The notes: a model not told the origin generated them from the letters alone. A DNA stretch of 64,000 nt from Poa pratensis (GCA_947311845.1 CAMZMU010000012.1:1521337-1585336); one strand, 5' to 3'. Positions 21,840 through 34,058 are shown, counted from the first letter of the stretch. Numbers and translations: made by a program.

Positions 21840-23432
21840 TTATTCATGGAGTGGAAGTGGTAGCATGTCGAGCGCGGTGTAGGGGTTGGAGCCATAGACG
21901 ACCTCGAAGGGTGTTCTCTTTGTTGCGCGATGTAGTGCTCGATTGTAGGCGAACTCGGCATGTGGGATACACTCTTCCCAATTCTTCAAGTTAGCCTTGA
22001 TCAACACACGAAGGAGGGTGGATAGGCTTCGGTTCACCACTTCGGTTTGGCCATCGGTTTGAGGGTGGTATGCGGTGGAGAATAGTTGCTTGATTCTCAT
22101 CTTGGCCATCAACGTCTTCCAAAAGTAGCTGACGAACTTGACGTCACGATCGGACACAATAGTCTTGGGCACTCCATGAAGACGGACAATTTCCCTGAAA
22201 AACAAAGTACCAATATGTGAAGCATCGTCGGTCTTGTTGCATGGTATAAAGTGTGCCATTTTAGATAATCGATCAATGACGACAAAGATGGAATCCTTGT
22301 TTGTTTTAGTGTGTGGGAGTCCTAAGACAAAATCCATAGCAATGTCGGACCATGGGTGATGTGGAATTGGCAAAGGTGTGTATAAGCCATGAGAGTTTAG
22401 AGTAGACTTAGCTTTGAGACATGTTGAACAACGTCGCACCAAGCGGTTCACATCCCGGTACATCCTTGGCCAATAGTAGTTTGTGGAGAGCATCGCAAAG
22501 GTCTTGTCACGTCCAAAGTGTCCCATTAAGACGCCTCCATGCGATTCCTTCAAAAGGACCAAACGAAGCGAAGACTCGGGTATACATAGTTTGTTAGCCT
22601 TAAACAAGAAACCTTGGTGCAAATAGAAATCACCAATTCCTTTGTGCTCCGAACATTGAGCGAAAATGTCTCCAAAGAAAGCATCGGTAGCATACAACTC
22701 CTTTATCTCATCCAAACCCAAGACACTAATGTCAAGACGTGTAAGTAGGTTGGCCTTGCGGGATAGAGCATCCGCGACCACATTGTCTTTACCTTTCTTG
22801 TATTTGATTACAAAGGTGAAAGACTCAATGAACTCAACCCACTTAGCATGTCTTTTGTTCAAATTTGTTTGACTTTTCAAATATTTCAAGGATTCATGGT
22901 CGGAATGAATGACAAATTCCTTAGGACGAAGGTAATGTTGCCACACATCCAAAACACGAACCAAAGCAAATAACTCTTTGTCATAAATAGGGTAATTCAA
23001 GCGAGCTCCATCTAGTTTCTCACTATGGTATGCGATGGGTCTACCATTTTGCATAAGCACTCCACCAATGCCCAATCCACTTGCATCGCATTCAATCTCA
23101 AATGTTTTAGAGAAATCCGGAAGGGCAAGAAGTGGTGCTTCGGTTAATAACCGTTTGAGCTCATTGAAAGCAAAATCATGTGCGTTGCCCCAAATGAAAG
23201 GTACATTCTTCTTTGTAAGTTCATGGAGGGGGCAAGCAATTGTAGAAAAATCCTTGATGAAACGGCGATAAAATCCGGCAAAACCAAGAAAACGTCTCAA
23301 CTCCTCAAGTGATGTCGGAAAAGGCCAAGTCCGAATTGCTTGTATCTTTGCTTCATCGACTTCGACTCCATCCGAAGAAACAACAAAACCCAAGAAAACA
23401 AGTTTGTTGGTGGCAAAAGTGCACTTAGAAAG
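21840..23432 (-). pseudogene. gypsy pol: RT end, RNase H and integrase
   Basis: One open frame of 531 residues. It begins with the end of RT ([28 protein letters not shown]), then RNase H ([48 protein letters not shown]). Integrase follows with its H2C2 zinc module ([19 protein letters not shown]) and the catalytic D-D-E in context: [15 protein letters not shown] and [12 protein letters not shown]. It stops at TAA 21840-21842 and continues in the same frame after it. The upstream end is cut at 23432, where the innermost LTR element sits in the RT coding sequence. Apart from that and the stop it is remarkably intact. Confidence 0.9.
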
Positions 23433-24132
23433 TGTCGTGGGGTTAATCACGGCAGATGTTACACGAGGTAACTTGAGATTGGGGCAAGGCGACTCTGGTG
23501 TTCAGGAGATTTGTCTAGTCCTACGAGGGAGAAGATGTTTTTACCCAGGTTCAGGTCCCCTCGGTGGAGGATCCCTACATCTTGCTATAAATCACTATAT
23601 GATAATATGTTACATGGTGCGCCAATGGCGATGATTGCCGGGTTATAATGACTCCGGTGTGGGAGCTCTCTCTTGAGCTCTCTCTATTCTGTCTATCTTA
23701 TTCGGCCTACCGATATGTGACATAGGAGCCCGCTTATATGGGTGGCCGGGTCTCCTGGTCGTACACAGTAAAAACTGGGTTATACGGAGTCCTAATCTTA
23801 GTCCTTCTTGATCTCCAAGTCTTGAGTCCAACTTGTACAAGGATTCCGGGTTATCCAGAATCTTCCTTCTATGGCATCTTCCAAAGCTGGGTTATCCTGA
23901 AGCTGAGTCATCCTCTGGCCGACTGATCCTCTGGTCGACTGATCTTCTGGCTGAGTCATCCTCTGGCCTACTGATCCTCTGGCTGGGTCATCCTCTGGCC
24001 GACTGATCCTCTGGCCGACTGATCCTCTGGCCGACTCATCTTCTGGCCGACTCATCTTCTGGCTGAGTGATCTTCTGGCTGGGTCATCCTCTTTACTTGT
24101 CTTGGGTATACCGGGTTATTATCCCCCCAACA
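23433..24132 (-). repeat. innermost element, 3' LTR (left)
   Basis: 700 bp. Differs from the right copy by about nine substitutions (1.3%), one T in a T run, and one 16-bp repeat unit. Contains a TATA-like ctataaatcac (plus orientation) near 23584. Confidence 0.92.
23895..24095 (+). repeat. tandem repeat inside the LTR, unit about 16-17 bp
   Basis: About 11 units of 'ctggccgactgatcct' with variants ctggctgagtcatcct. The right LTR (29595-29765) has one unit fewer, so copy number has changed since insertion. Confidence 0.85.
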
Positions 24133-24719
24133 GTAGTCCCCAAGTTTGACTTGAATAAGCTCATCGATCGCTTCACTTGATAATCTTGATCTTGATATGA
24201 TTACTTGAGGGCAGCTACTGATGGGTTTATTCGAGTTAAACTCCTGAAAACATAATAACCATTAAATAAGATGTGGTCCGGGTTATGTTATCAGACCAGC
24301 TCCTTTTGGCGGTTCATTTCATAACCCGGCTTTTCATTTATCTCCAACTCTATAATGCCTCAAGATCTCTCCACGCTGTTCTGGCACTTCTCATTTTTCC
24401 AATTTTGAACTCCAGAAACATCAATCCGATAGTTATCCTTTTAGCCGGTAAAATCAGAATCTTTAAGTCATATTCTTTAATAGCTTCTTCAGGCTCCAGC
24501 GACGAACTTTCTCGTGACTTTGTAGTCAATACCGGGTAATGTTTTTTTTGTCTTTAATCAACATCTTTATGCACTTTATGCTTTCAACTTGTTTCCTTCA
24601 CTTATACTTACTTCTTCTTTCTTTATCACCAAAAGCAACACTTAACGGGGTAAGCCCTCCCATTGCTGAGGAGGACAACATAGAAACCATCCCTGAGTAG
24701 AATAATGTGCCTGCTGCCA

Positions 24720-24830
24720 AAACCGACTGATAATATGGAAGTGGAAATGCCTTCCGCTCCCCCAAATCCGACTGATAAGATGTAAGTGAAAATGCCTTCC
24801 GCTCCCCCAATCCGACTGATAAGGACAAAA
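24720..24830. repeat. direct repeat of about 50 bp in the innermost element
   Basis: The phrase 'aatgccttccgctcccccaa' followed by tccgactgataag occurs twice, with a third partial copy (ccgactgataatatggaag) before them. Confidence 0.75.
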
Positions 24831-24913
24831 CTTCCTTGACGCCACATTATGGCAATATGAATTTTGAAGGCCTGCTCTCTTTTATCCATATATTACATAC
24901 CAAACCTAGTCCC

Positions 24914-25544
24914 CAAGTATCGAGTAAACTGTCCTCAGTCACTCGGTACTTGTAAATATGTATCTTTGTTCAACTTCGAAAACTCCAAAATACCCCAGTC
25001 CCCAAGTTCCGGGTTATTAGTCCACGATAACCTGGGACTTGCTATTATCTGTTACCAATACTGCAATCTCTGTAGCTTTATGTAACTTTAAACTTTCAAA
25101 TCCTCATAACCCCCAAGTTCCGGGTGATCGGTTTACAATCACCTGGAACTTTGAGAAATTGCTTTAATTATAATCTGCAACTTTTCAAAACATACCAGTC
25201 CCCAAGTGCCGGGTGATCTGCTTCTTCAGTCATCCGGAACTTGTACAAATGCACCCTTGTATCTTCTTTTACTTGTTATCAACTGGACTTACTTCTTTCA
25301 ATCTTTCCTCTTCATATACTGTAACCCCCAAATACTGGGTTATTAGTTCATGATAACCTGGGACTTGATTTTGAACTGACATCAACATTGTACAATTTTG
25401 AGTTACCATACACCCCAGGTACCGGGTGATCTATCAACAATCATCTGGTACTTAAAAAAATTGCCCCAATCCTCAAACTATAACTTTGAAAACATGGCAG
25501 TCCCCAAGTGCCGGGTAATCTGCTTGTCAGTCATCCGGAACTTG
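24914..25544. repeat. array of seven short hairpins with related stems
   Basis: Seven inverted repeats of about 38-41 bp lie at 24914, 25003, 25114, 25203, 25329, 25416 and 25505, spaced 87-126 bp apart. Each has a left arm like CAAGTNCCGGGTNAT, a loop of 8-12 bases and a right arm like ATNACCNGGNACTTG. Stem matches are 10 of 15 to 13 of 14 bases. The unit is usually preceded by agtcccc. No function is known to me. Confidence 0.8.
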
Positions 25545-26139
25545 GATAAATGTACTCTTACGTTACCTCTTGCATAATATCAACCGGACTTACTTGCCGT
25601 TGTGGACTGAAATTTATTTCAGTCCCCATGTTTCTGAATTGCTTTTCTCATATACTTGAAATGGTTGCCTGACATCTTATCATCTTTCACTCCTCCTTCT
25701 TAACCTAGAATTATATTGCTCATCATGATGAAACACTCTCCCAGATTATCCAGCACAAAAAAAGGCTGTCATTCCAAGCTCCTCCACTTCAATAATCCCT
25801 GCTCCAAGTCATGCTCCAAATCCAACATAAGTTGCTATAGATAAGCCGACTGATGATACAGAAAAAATTCCAGGAGAGCCAATTCATGCTGAACATCACT
25901 CCCAGTCCAGGAAACCTGATGATAACCCGGCCAGTGCTGAAGATCCTCCTTCAAAGGAGATGGAAACTGATAACCCGGCTTCTTGAGCCATGTTATAAAC
26001 TTTTGTCTTATCCTGCATAGAAAACAATCATTCGGCCCCATGGGCATTGTAATATGCTCAACAATACTTTAAATTTGATAGTGCGTCTGTGCACTTTTGA
26101 TACACTCTCTCTTATGTAATAACTATATTTTCATGGTTT

Positions 26140-26900
26140 AGATGACCCTTTTGGTTTACCTTTAGCATCTATCAGTCGGCTTTCACATGACTTTCTCTGT
26201 TGCCTCCTCTCTGCAAAACAGGGTCAAACTAAGTCCCAGTATAGGCATCATAGTTGATTGAAATTGACAGGTGTGCAATCAGGCCATAAATTGTGAGTCG
26301 CATCAAACTGGATAAGCAAGTATAACCAAGAAATAACAGGTGGCATAAAAGCCCGGTCTTAGGATTGCAGCTACAAACTATTCAAATAAGAGCCCCCAAG
26401 ACCTGGATCAATGTCTAAAGGTAAGCGCTTAACTCTGCCACATTACCCCACTGATCCAAAATCTCTATGCGTGCAATCTTGGGCAATCAACTATAGGACA
26501 TCAAGTCTCTATGCGTGCTCTCAAGGGCAACTGCTATAGGATATATCTGCTTAGCACTCCTTTTGGGCAAAGATGTCGAATAATAATCAGTCCAAATAAG
26601 TTGGTAACTTACAAATAATTATACTGATGGTGTACATGCACCCTGAGGATTTGCTTTTTTTCATGAACATGATATGTCGTTATGCAAATCCTTTTGGTTT
26701 AGATGACCCTTTTGGTTTCTTTAACTATGAGCCGGCTTTCGCATGGATTATCTCTGTCGCAACTTCTCTGATAAAAACAGGGTCAGGCAAGTCCCAGTGG
26801 GCCTCATGACTGATTGAATTTACAGGTGAGCAATCAGGCCATATAAGTGCGAGTCACATCGAACTCAATAGTAAGATAACCAAGAAAATAATGGCTCTAA
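26140..26900. repeat. two diverged copies of a ~200-bp block
   Basis: The blocks 26140-26350 and 26700-26900 share gatgacccttttggttt, cggctttc-catg, acagggtca, aagtcccagt, and gtgagcaatcaggccat-type phrases in the same order. They are about 560 bp apart and well diverged. Confidence 0.75.
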
Positions 26901-27039
26901 AATTGGCCGGATCATGAGATTGTAGCTGTACCTTTTCATAAGTAATCAGTCCCCATGACCAAAGTGGCTTATTTGCCGGGTCTTGAGTTTGTAACTGCAC
27001 TATTCAAGCGATCAGCCCCCAAGACCTAAAATTTACAAT

Positions 27040-27360
27040 ATTGCGAAGCACTCCTGGGCAGCGCTAACCGAAGTTGCGTAGCACTCTTGGGCTAAGCTAA
27101 TTTTTTGTTGCAAAGCACTCTTGGGCAGGGCTAACCGAAGTTGCGTAGCACTCTCGGGTTAGGCTAGTTCATTGCTGCAAAGCACTCTTGGGCAGCGCTA
27201 GCCGAAGTTGCGTAGCACTCTCGGGTTAAGCTAGTTCATTGCTGCAAAGCACTCTTGGGCAACGCTAACCGAAGTTGCGTAGCACTCTTGGGCTAAGCTA
27301 ATTTTTGTTGCAAATCGCTCCTGGGCATCGCTAACCGAAGTTGCGTAGCACTCTTGGCGT
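27040..27360. repeat. tandem repeat of about 66 bp, nearly five units
   Basis: Units contain 'gcaaagcactcttgggcag', cgctaaccgaagttgcg and tagcactctcgggttaagc. Divergence between units is low to moderate. Related single phrases (gcgtgctctcaagggcaa, gaagcgctcacggg) occur at 26510 and 27602. Confidence 0.85.
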
Positions 27361-28889
27361 TATTGATACATAAGCCGGACTAATAATAGTGAATATATGA
27401 TGATAATGTATGAGCCGGAATACGGCAATTGACGACGGCAATAGAGCCGGAGCGAGATGTTGGCACCTTTAAGCCGGACTTATTATTAAGAAATCCATTG
27501 CGAGCGATAAATAACTCGACTTTGATAAATCCATTTGCGAGTTGTAGATAACCCGACTTTTAATAAATCCATTGATCATATAAATGCTTAACACTGCTTG
27601 CGAAGCGCTCACGGGTATCGCTAAGCAATGTAAAGGCTGAGAGATGTTTCATGGATCGTCCTCCAATATGTTTCACGTGTGGGGTTCAGTGTTTGTAACC
27701 CGAACGTCATCACACGCGTCTTTTAAGAAGTAGGATCCATGTCTTCAACACAGCGATCGGTAAAAATGTGCCGACTTTATTTAATGACTGAATAATAAAA
27801 TATGAAACTTAATCATAAACATGACTTAGCTGTCTGAATGTTGTTGGCGTTGATGATGTTGTGGAGGAGCGCGGACCGTCACCGGAGACAATCGTGTTGT
27901 TGGAGAAGCCGGCCTGTGGCCGGATCATCGTCGCTTGAAGTCGGCCTACAGCCGGGTTTCCTCGATGGTCGCGATAGTTGGCGAACCCGGCCGCGACACA
28001 GATGATGGATCGAGTTAGGCAGGTATTATTCTCCTTCATGTCTTTCTTTGCTTCACGCCGGTTTGCTAGATGCAATTGCTTGCCGGCTGACACTTTTCCT
28101 CAGCTCACATATGCGATGTCTCCAGGAAACGACGTAGTAGTAGAGCTAGCTGCCCCAACTAACGATCCATGCACGAGTTGAAAGTATTTTCCTTTTTCCT
28201 GTTTAATGCTTAAACGGCCTTTTTATCGAGACTTGGTCCGGTCGGGACACTGCATTAGTTGATGCACTAGTCTGGCGCCGGCTCATGCCCGGGTCTTCTT
28301 GATAGTTGGTTGAAGCCAGACCGCCGCCGGGTCTCTTTTTTTTCCTTCGCTGATTGGATACGTTATTCCTGTACATTATTTTTTTTCTTTTTCAAATAAG
28401 CAGCAGACATACGGGTGTAGCGCTCAAGGGCCACTCTCCATGTTACTTTTTATTTTCCTTGTGTGACCTCCTTTAGATTGCATGCATGACCACGTAAACT
28501 GATCAGGCAACTCCTCCGCGTGATACCGTTCTTTTTTCCTTCTTCTTTTCATTGCTCGGCTTGGAGGCCGTGTTGCACATGATTTGGTCGATACACGTGA
28601 GCCACTCGGCTTGCTTTCTTGCACGTACGGGACCCAGGCTTACACAGCTGTATTTCGAAGTAGTACTCCTTTTCTCTTCCAGACTTGACCCGGCTGGCGG
28701 GCTGTTGGCTATTTATTTCTTTTCGCTGCTTTAATACACAAACCGGATCGCTCTGAGCCAAGTCCAGCTTGACGAGCTTGTTCGTGTCACTTGCGGATTG
28801 AAGCAACACGATGTCCGGGTCTGTGTTGAACTCGTTCGGCTGAATCTCGATGGATTATGATGATGTCCGCACCTTGATCGGCGTCAGCT

Positions 28890-29125
28890 CTAGGCGAATT
28901 CGATCTGAACCTCTCGATCTGGCAAACACAAACGACGCATGCACGCGAGGGCACTGGCGATGTCGAGCCTCCGGGTCACTGCTTCCGGGTTTCCCAAAAA
29001 ATTGTCCACGATGACCTTGACGCTGACGATCTTCTTGGTGGTTGATGACGACCTTCTCCATCCCTCGCAGCGCTTCTCCCTTGATGAGGACACACTTGGA
29101 CGCAGGCCCCACGGTGGGCGCCAAC
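28890..29125 (-). other. leader region and short ORF after the primer site of the innermost element
   Basis: The minus-strand primer site is at 29106-29123. Beyond it two overlapping short frames are open (28855-29124 and 28890-29093). One gives a basic peptide with VDNFLGNPEAVTRRLD that I do not recognise. It may be a remnant of a gag start or chance. Confidence 0.3.
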
Positions 29126-29810
29126 TGTCGTGGGGTTAATCACGGCAGATGTTACACGAGGTAACTTGAGATTGGGGCAAGGCGACTCTGGTGTTCAGGA
29201 GATTTGTCTAGTCCTACGAGGGAGAAGATGTTTTTTACCCAGGTTCAGGTCCCCTCGGTGGAGGATCCCTACATCTTGCTATAAATCACTATATGATAAT
29301 ATGTTACATGGTGCGCCAATGGCGATGATTGCCGGGTTATAATGACTCCGGTGTGGGAGCTCTCTCTTGAGCTCTCTCTATTCTGTCTATCTTATTCGGC
29401 CTACCGATATGTGACCTAGGAGCCCGCTTATATGGGTGGCCGGGTCTCCTGGTCGTACACAGTAAAAACTGGGTTATACGGAGTCCTAATCTTAGTCCTT
29501 CTTGATCTCCAAGTCTTGAGTCCAACTTGTACAAGGATTCCGGGTTATCCAGAATCTTCCTTCTATGGCATCTTCCAAAGCCGGGTTATCCTGAAGCTGA
29601 GTCATCCTCTGACCGACTGATCCTCTGGCCGACTGATCTTTTGGCTGAGTCATCCTCTGGCCTACTGATCCTCTGGCTGGGTCATCCTCTGGCCGACTGA
29701 TCCTCTGGCCGACTGATTCTCTGGCCGACTGATCTTCTGGCCGACTGATCTTCTGGCTGGGTCATCCTCTTTACTTGTCTTGGGTATACCGGGTTATTAT
29801 CCCTCCAACA
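29126..29810 (-). repeat. innermost element, 5' LTR (right)
   Basis: 685 bp. The primer site adjoins it on the minus strand. Followed by the target duplication GAAAG. Confidence 0.92.
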
Positions 29811-29815
29811 GAAAG

Positions 29816-30571
29816 ATTGGCATAAAGCTTTTCATTGCGAAGAACCAACAAAACTTGAGCAACATGAGAAGTGTGCTCTTCCAAAGATTTGCTATAGATA
29901 AGGATGTCGTCAAAGTATACCACAACAAATTTCCAATGAAAGGACGCAAAACATGATTCATGAGACGCATAAAAGTAGAAGGTGCATTGGAAAGACCAAA
30001 TGGCATGACGAGCCACTCATAAAGACCAAGCTTAGTTTTAAATGCGGTCTTCCATTCATCACCTTCACACATGCGTATTTGGTGATATCCACTTTTAAGA
30101 TCAATTTTGGAGAATATAGCGGAACCACAAAGCTCATCAGCATATCATCAAGTCGAGGGATAGGATGGCGATACCGAACGGTTATGGCGTTGATGGGGCG
30201 ACAATCCATGCAAAGGCGAAGAGTGTTGTCGTGCTTGGGTACCAAGATGACGGGCACGGCGCACGGACTCAAGCTCTCGCGGATATGTCCCATGGCAAGA
30301 AGTTCTTGTATTTGCCGCTCGATCTCCTTTGTCTCTCGGGGTTGGTGCGGTAAGGAGCGCGGTTTGGTAGCGGTGCGCCGGGAACAAGGTCGATGCGGTG
30401 CTCGATTCCGCGTAGAGGAGGTAGTCCCGGTGGCACATCTTGAGGGAAGACATCTTCAAAGTCCTTCAAAAGAGACAACAAAGAAGGAGGAAGGTTTGTG
30501 AAAGTGTTAGTCATAGAAACTTCACCCTTGCATATGAGCACATAGTGGAGGGTGGATGGGTTCTCTCTCAA
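29816..30571 (-). pseudogene. gypsy reverse transcriptase, frameshifted and cut
   Basis: Minus-strand RT in several frames. The N-terminal linker (LKDFEDVFPQDVPPGLPP, about 30400-30480) is followed by IRESLSPCAVPVILVPK and CMDCRPINAITVRYRHPIPR in another frame. [12 protein letters not shown] and [17 protein letters not shown] follow in a third. The catalytic [15 protein letters not shown] is near 29890-29930. The frame is cut after LYANL by the innermost element and resumes at 23432. At least three frameshifts disable it. Confidence 0.85.
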
Positions 30572-30576
30572 CTCCC

Positions 30577-31388
30577 TTATCTCTCTTTTGTGGCAAATAG
30601 TGTAAGTTTTGTGGGAACTCTCTTTGAAGTGTCACACTCATTTGGCTTGTGGCTCTCACTCACTTTATGGTGGGTCTCTCGCTCACCACTCATCTCACTA
30701 GACGAACGATCTTGTTGTGCCCTTGCAATAGTCTTGGCGTTGTCGGCGATGACTTGACTTGGTGTCATGGGACGAAGGACGAAGGTCTTGTCGTTGTTCT
30801 TGAAGCTATAGTAGTTTGTTCGTCCATCATGCATAGCACCCTTGTCAAATTGCCATGGACGCCCAAGGAGTAAGTGACAAACGTTCATAGGCACAACATC
30901 ACAATCAACCGTATCTTCATAGGCTCCAATCTTGAAGGACACTTGCACCATGTGTTGAATCTTGACGGCTCCGGTATCACTCAACCATTGCACATGGTAG
31001 GATGTGGGTGCTTCTTGAACTTCAAGTTGAGCTTATCACAAAGTTCTTTGCTCGCTAGGTTGTGGCAACTTCCACCATCTATGATGACCTTGATGGACTT
31101 TCCATTGATTCCCGCTCTAGTGTGAAACAAGTTGCATCTTTGGTCTTCTTCCACTTGAACATTGGTGGTTAGAGCTCTTGCCACAACCAAGGAAGGGTTG
31201 TTGTCGCCATCACAATAGATCTCACTTTCTTCTTCTTGAGCACTTTGCATTGTGGCGACCTTGTTCAAAGCATTGTACTCATCTTCACTCATAGATTCAT
31301 ACTCTCCCATGTCATTGATGATCATGACCTTCTTGTTGGTGCACTCAAAAGATTTGTGCCCTTGTCCGCCGCACTTGTAGCATTGCAA
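30577..31388 (-). pseudogene. gypsy gag zinc knuckle and protease
   Basis: The frame 30981-31388 starts with a CCHC knuckle (CYKCGGQGHKSFEC), an acidic linker, and the protease active-site region VIIDGGSCHNLAS, where D-G-G replaces the common D-S/T-G; this variant is known in plant gypsy proteases. The frame changes near 30990 and continues as LLLGRPWQFD, a typical protease C-terminal motif, to a stop at 30577. The protease would cleave Gag-Pol. Confidence 0.8.
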
Positions 31389-32954
31389 AGTCTTGTGCCG
31401 GACGAAGATCCTTGAGGCGCCTTGGGGGGAGGTACTTTCTTGAAAGGTTGAGGCGCTTGAGGTGTCGAAGTAGAGACTCTTGGAGGACCTCGAGTGTTCG
31501 CTTGAGGAAGAGCTTGTGAAGGTGTAGGAGTTGACGAAGAAGGCTTGTTGGCGTAGAATGCCTTTGTCTTGAGGTATTTGAGCTCTTCAAGCACGTGGCG
31601 CTCGGCCTTGGAAGCTTGATGTACTAGCTCTACCAAAGAGGCATATGGTTGGAACTCCACGATCTTCTTGATTGGATAGTTGAGGCCATTCATGAAACGA
31701 GCCATGGATTGCTCTTCGTACTCGTTGACATTGGCTCTCATCATGGAGATTTCCATTTCCTTGTAGTACTCGTCAACCGACTTCAAACCTTGCTTCAACT
31801 CTTGCAACTTCTTGTATAAGTCTCTAGTGTAATGGCTTGGCACGAAGCGCTTGTACATTGTTTCTTTCATTTCAACCCAAGTGTCAATTGGTTGTTGGTG
31901 GTTAGCGACGCGAGCATCTTGTAGTTGTTCCCACCACAAGAGGGCATACTCTTCAAACTCCATCGAGGCTAAGGCAACCTTCTTGTTGTCGGAGAAGCGT
32001 TGCACACGGAAGATCTTGTCAACCTTGAGTACCCATGAGAAGTAAGCTTCCGGATCACTTGTGCCGTAGAACTTGGGTATGTCAAAGCGGACGTTGGTCA
32101 AGTCATCATAGTCGTCACGATGGCCACCACGTGGGAATGCACGTCCACGTCTCCTTCGGTTGAGTCCATCACCATTGTGTTGGCTTGACTCGTTATCACT
32201 TGACTCGGAACGTTGGTGTTGTGACGATCATGTGGAAGCTCTTGACGAGGACGAGGATGTTGAGGAGGTAGCTCTTGTTGAGGAACGGGTTGTTCGACAT
32301 TGTTCGCATTGTCATGATGTTGATGACGTGGCCTTGGAGGATGACGGGGTGACGTCCTTGTTCACCAAAGTCATTCGCACCCGGAACGCCATTGTCATTA
32401 GCCAATGGGTCATGACGATCACGTTGTGCGGTGGTGGTGATGGTATGCGTTCGCGACGTCATCATTTTGGTGAGGTTGTTCTTGATGCGCATTGGCATTG
32501 TTCGCGTGAAGATCATGTGGTTGTTCAACGTAGGAGGAGGTCGTTCATGGGCGTCGCGCCTTGGATCATGTTGACGTTCTTGTCGAGGTTCATGACGTCC
32601 ATGACGTGCTTGTGTCGACCTTGAGGTGCTTCTTGTACGGCTTGAGTGTGAAGAAGCTCGTTGTCGCAAGGTTGTTGATAGCTTCGGTCAACCGCTCCAT
32701 ATTTGCTTCTTGAGCATGCATGCGGTCGTTGAAGGTGTCTTGATTTTGAAGACGGCGCTCGTAGCGTCCTAGGTTATCACGAAGAAAGTGTCGCATGCCA
32801 ACAAGCTCCGATTGTGTGACATAGCCATGATCACCGCGAACTCCACCATGGATTTCCTCTCCGAGCTTGAGCTTCCGTTTGTACTTCCCCTAAACATTTT
32901 CTCAAGATCAAGTGAGATATGTGGTAAGAAAAACCAAGACAAACTATATCCCAA
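31322..32954 (-). pseudogene. gypsy gag (Retrotrans_gag), frameshifted
   Basis: Gag builds the particle. The segment 31322-32101 contains the core domain with typical phrases (FSWVLKVDKIFR, YALLWWEQLQD, TWVEMKETMYKRFVP, RFMNGLN) and a Pro/Ser-rich linker. It loses frame just before the zinc knuckle near 31390. Upstream pieces 32590-32796 (RYERRLQNQD, LTEAINNLA) and 32769-32954 carry a coiled-coil-like N-terminus in other frames. The likely start is near 32895, but the exact start is unclear. At least three frame changes. Confidence 0.8.
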
Positions 32955-34044
32955 GTATAATGTGGCTTGAGAGGAGAGTATCCGGTTCTAACACCCAACA
33001 CACACACTTATGAGGATAGGAAGGTATGAAGTGGCAAACGAAACAAGCAAACCGCGACAAGTATATTGTCAAAGGTAGAGAAAATCCACAATGATCAAAT
33101 TACCAAAGAAACTCCAACCACAAAGTATCAAGAAACACACACAAAAGCGAATGATGGGGTTGGGCGACCAAAGGGCGAGCACTCGAAGATAGACAACCTA
33201 ACGAAGACTACGTGCTCAAATGTCACCCAACACAAGAAGGACGCTAGCTCAATTGCTTTTGTGGGCAACGGATTTGCACAAGAGTTAACACTCACTCACT
33301 TTGGCGGTTCAAGCTTTGTCGCAACCTACAAGAGATGAACTTGGCACCACTTGATTCTTTTCTTTTCTCTCTTTTTTTTTTTTTGACGATGATTCCTTCT
33401 CTTTTGCTAGTGCCAAGCTCTCTAACGATACACACTCGCCAATACTTGAAGACAAACACTCAACACGTGCAATGCCTCGCAATATCACCGAGCTAGTCCA
33501 ATAGGTTAAGTTGCGCGAAAGGAAGAAGGGTTCACAACGGAATACAATGGTGGGGAAAGTCGAGTCCTTGGTGGCGTCGTCGCTTGGCGTTGATGACGCG
33601 TTGTAGCGGAAGCTTGACGATGTTGTAGACGTTGCACACACCGGAAAAGGACTCAAACAACAAGGACAAATGCCAAAACGAACCGAGTAAAAAAGGGAGA
33701 AAATGGCTTTTCTGCCTAGCCGGTCTGGGAGCCGGTTTTGTCCGGGCTGGGAGCCGGCCAGACAGTTTCTCGAGATTTGGTCGATTTTGGGCGGAAAAAG
33801 TGACTAGAAATCCTCGATTTCGTGGGGAAATTGGCAAAATTAAGGCTAGGGAACGCAAACAAAAGTGGAGGGGGTCCTAAAGCAACAGATCCATGGATCA
33901 AAACTACCAAAAACTCATCAAATCGACCGAATCGCTCGAATCCCAAAATGGCTATTTTTGGTGGAAATTTTCGAATTTCTCAAAAACGAAGAAAAATTTG
34001 GTGGATTTTGGTGGAAACACAAAACAAATCCATGTCAACCTAGA
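32955..34044 (-). other. 5' leader of the gypsy element
   Basis: About 1.1 kb between primer site and gag with no domain. It contains a copy of the 'gtctgggagccggtt' repeat phrase also found in the LTR (33722-33770). The primer site itself is at 34045-34056. Confidence 0.6.
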
Positions 34045-34056
34045 GCTCTGATACCA
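34045..34056 (-). other. primer binding site of the gypsy element
   Basis: On the minus strand TGGTATCAGAGC stands two bases inside the 5' LTR, complementary to the 3' end of initiator tRNA-Met. Confidence 0.88.
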
Positions 34057-34058
34057 TA

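Larger units (their letters stand above)
23433..29810 (-). mobile_element. non-coding LTR retrotransposon, innermost of the nest
   Basis: LTRs of 700 and 685 bp (TGTCGTGGGG...CCAACA) flank 4993 bp without any recognisable retrotransposon protein. The duplicated host bases GAAAG (23428-23432 and 29811-29815) are exact. A primer site TGGCGCCCACCGTGGGGC lies next to the right LTR on the minus strand, a type common in grass gypsy elements. The internal region consists of hairpins, tandem repeats and duplicated blocks. It must be mobilised by another element, like LARD-type elements, although it is unrelated to them in sequence as far as I can tell. Confidence 0.92.

Noticed and set aside
27040..27360. 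Regular direct repeats that could suggest a CRISPR array
   Set aside because: The units are 66-bp contiguous tandem repeats without unique spacers, in a plant retrotransposon.
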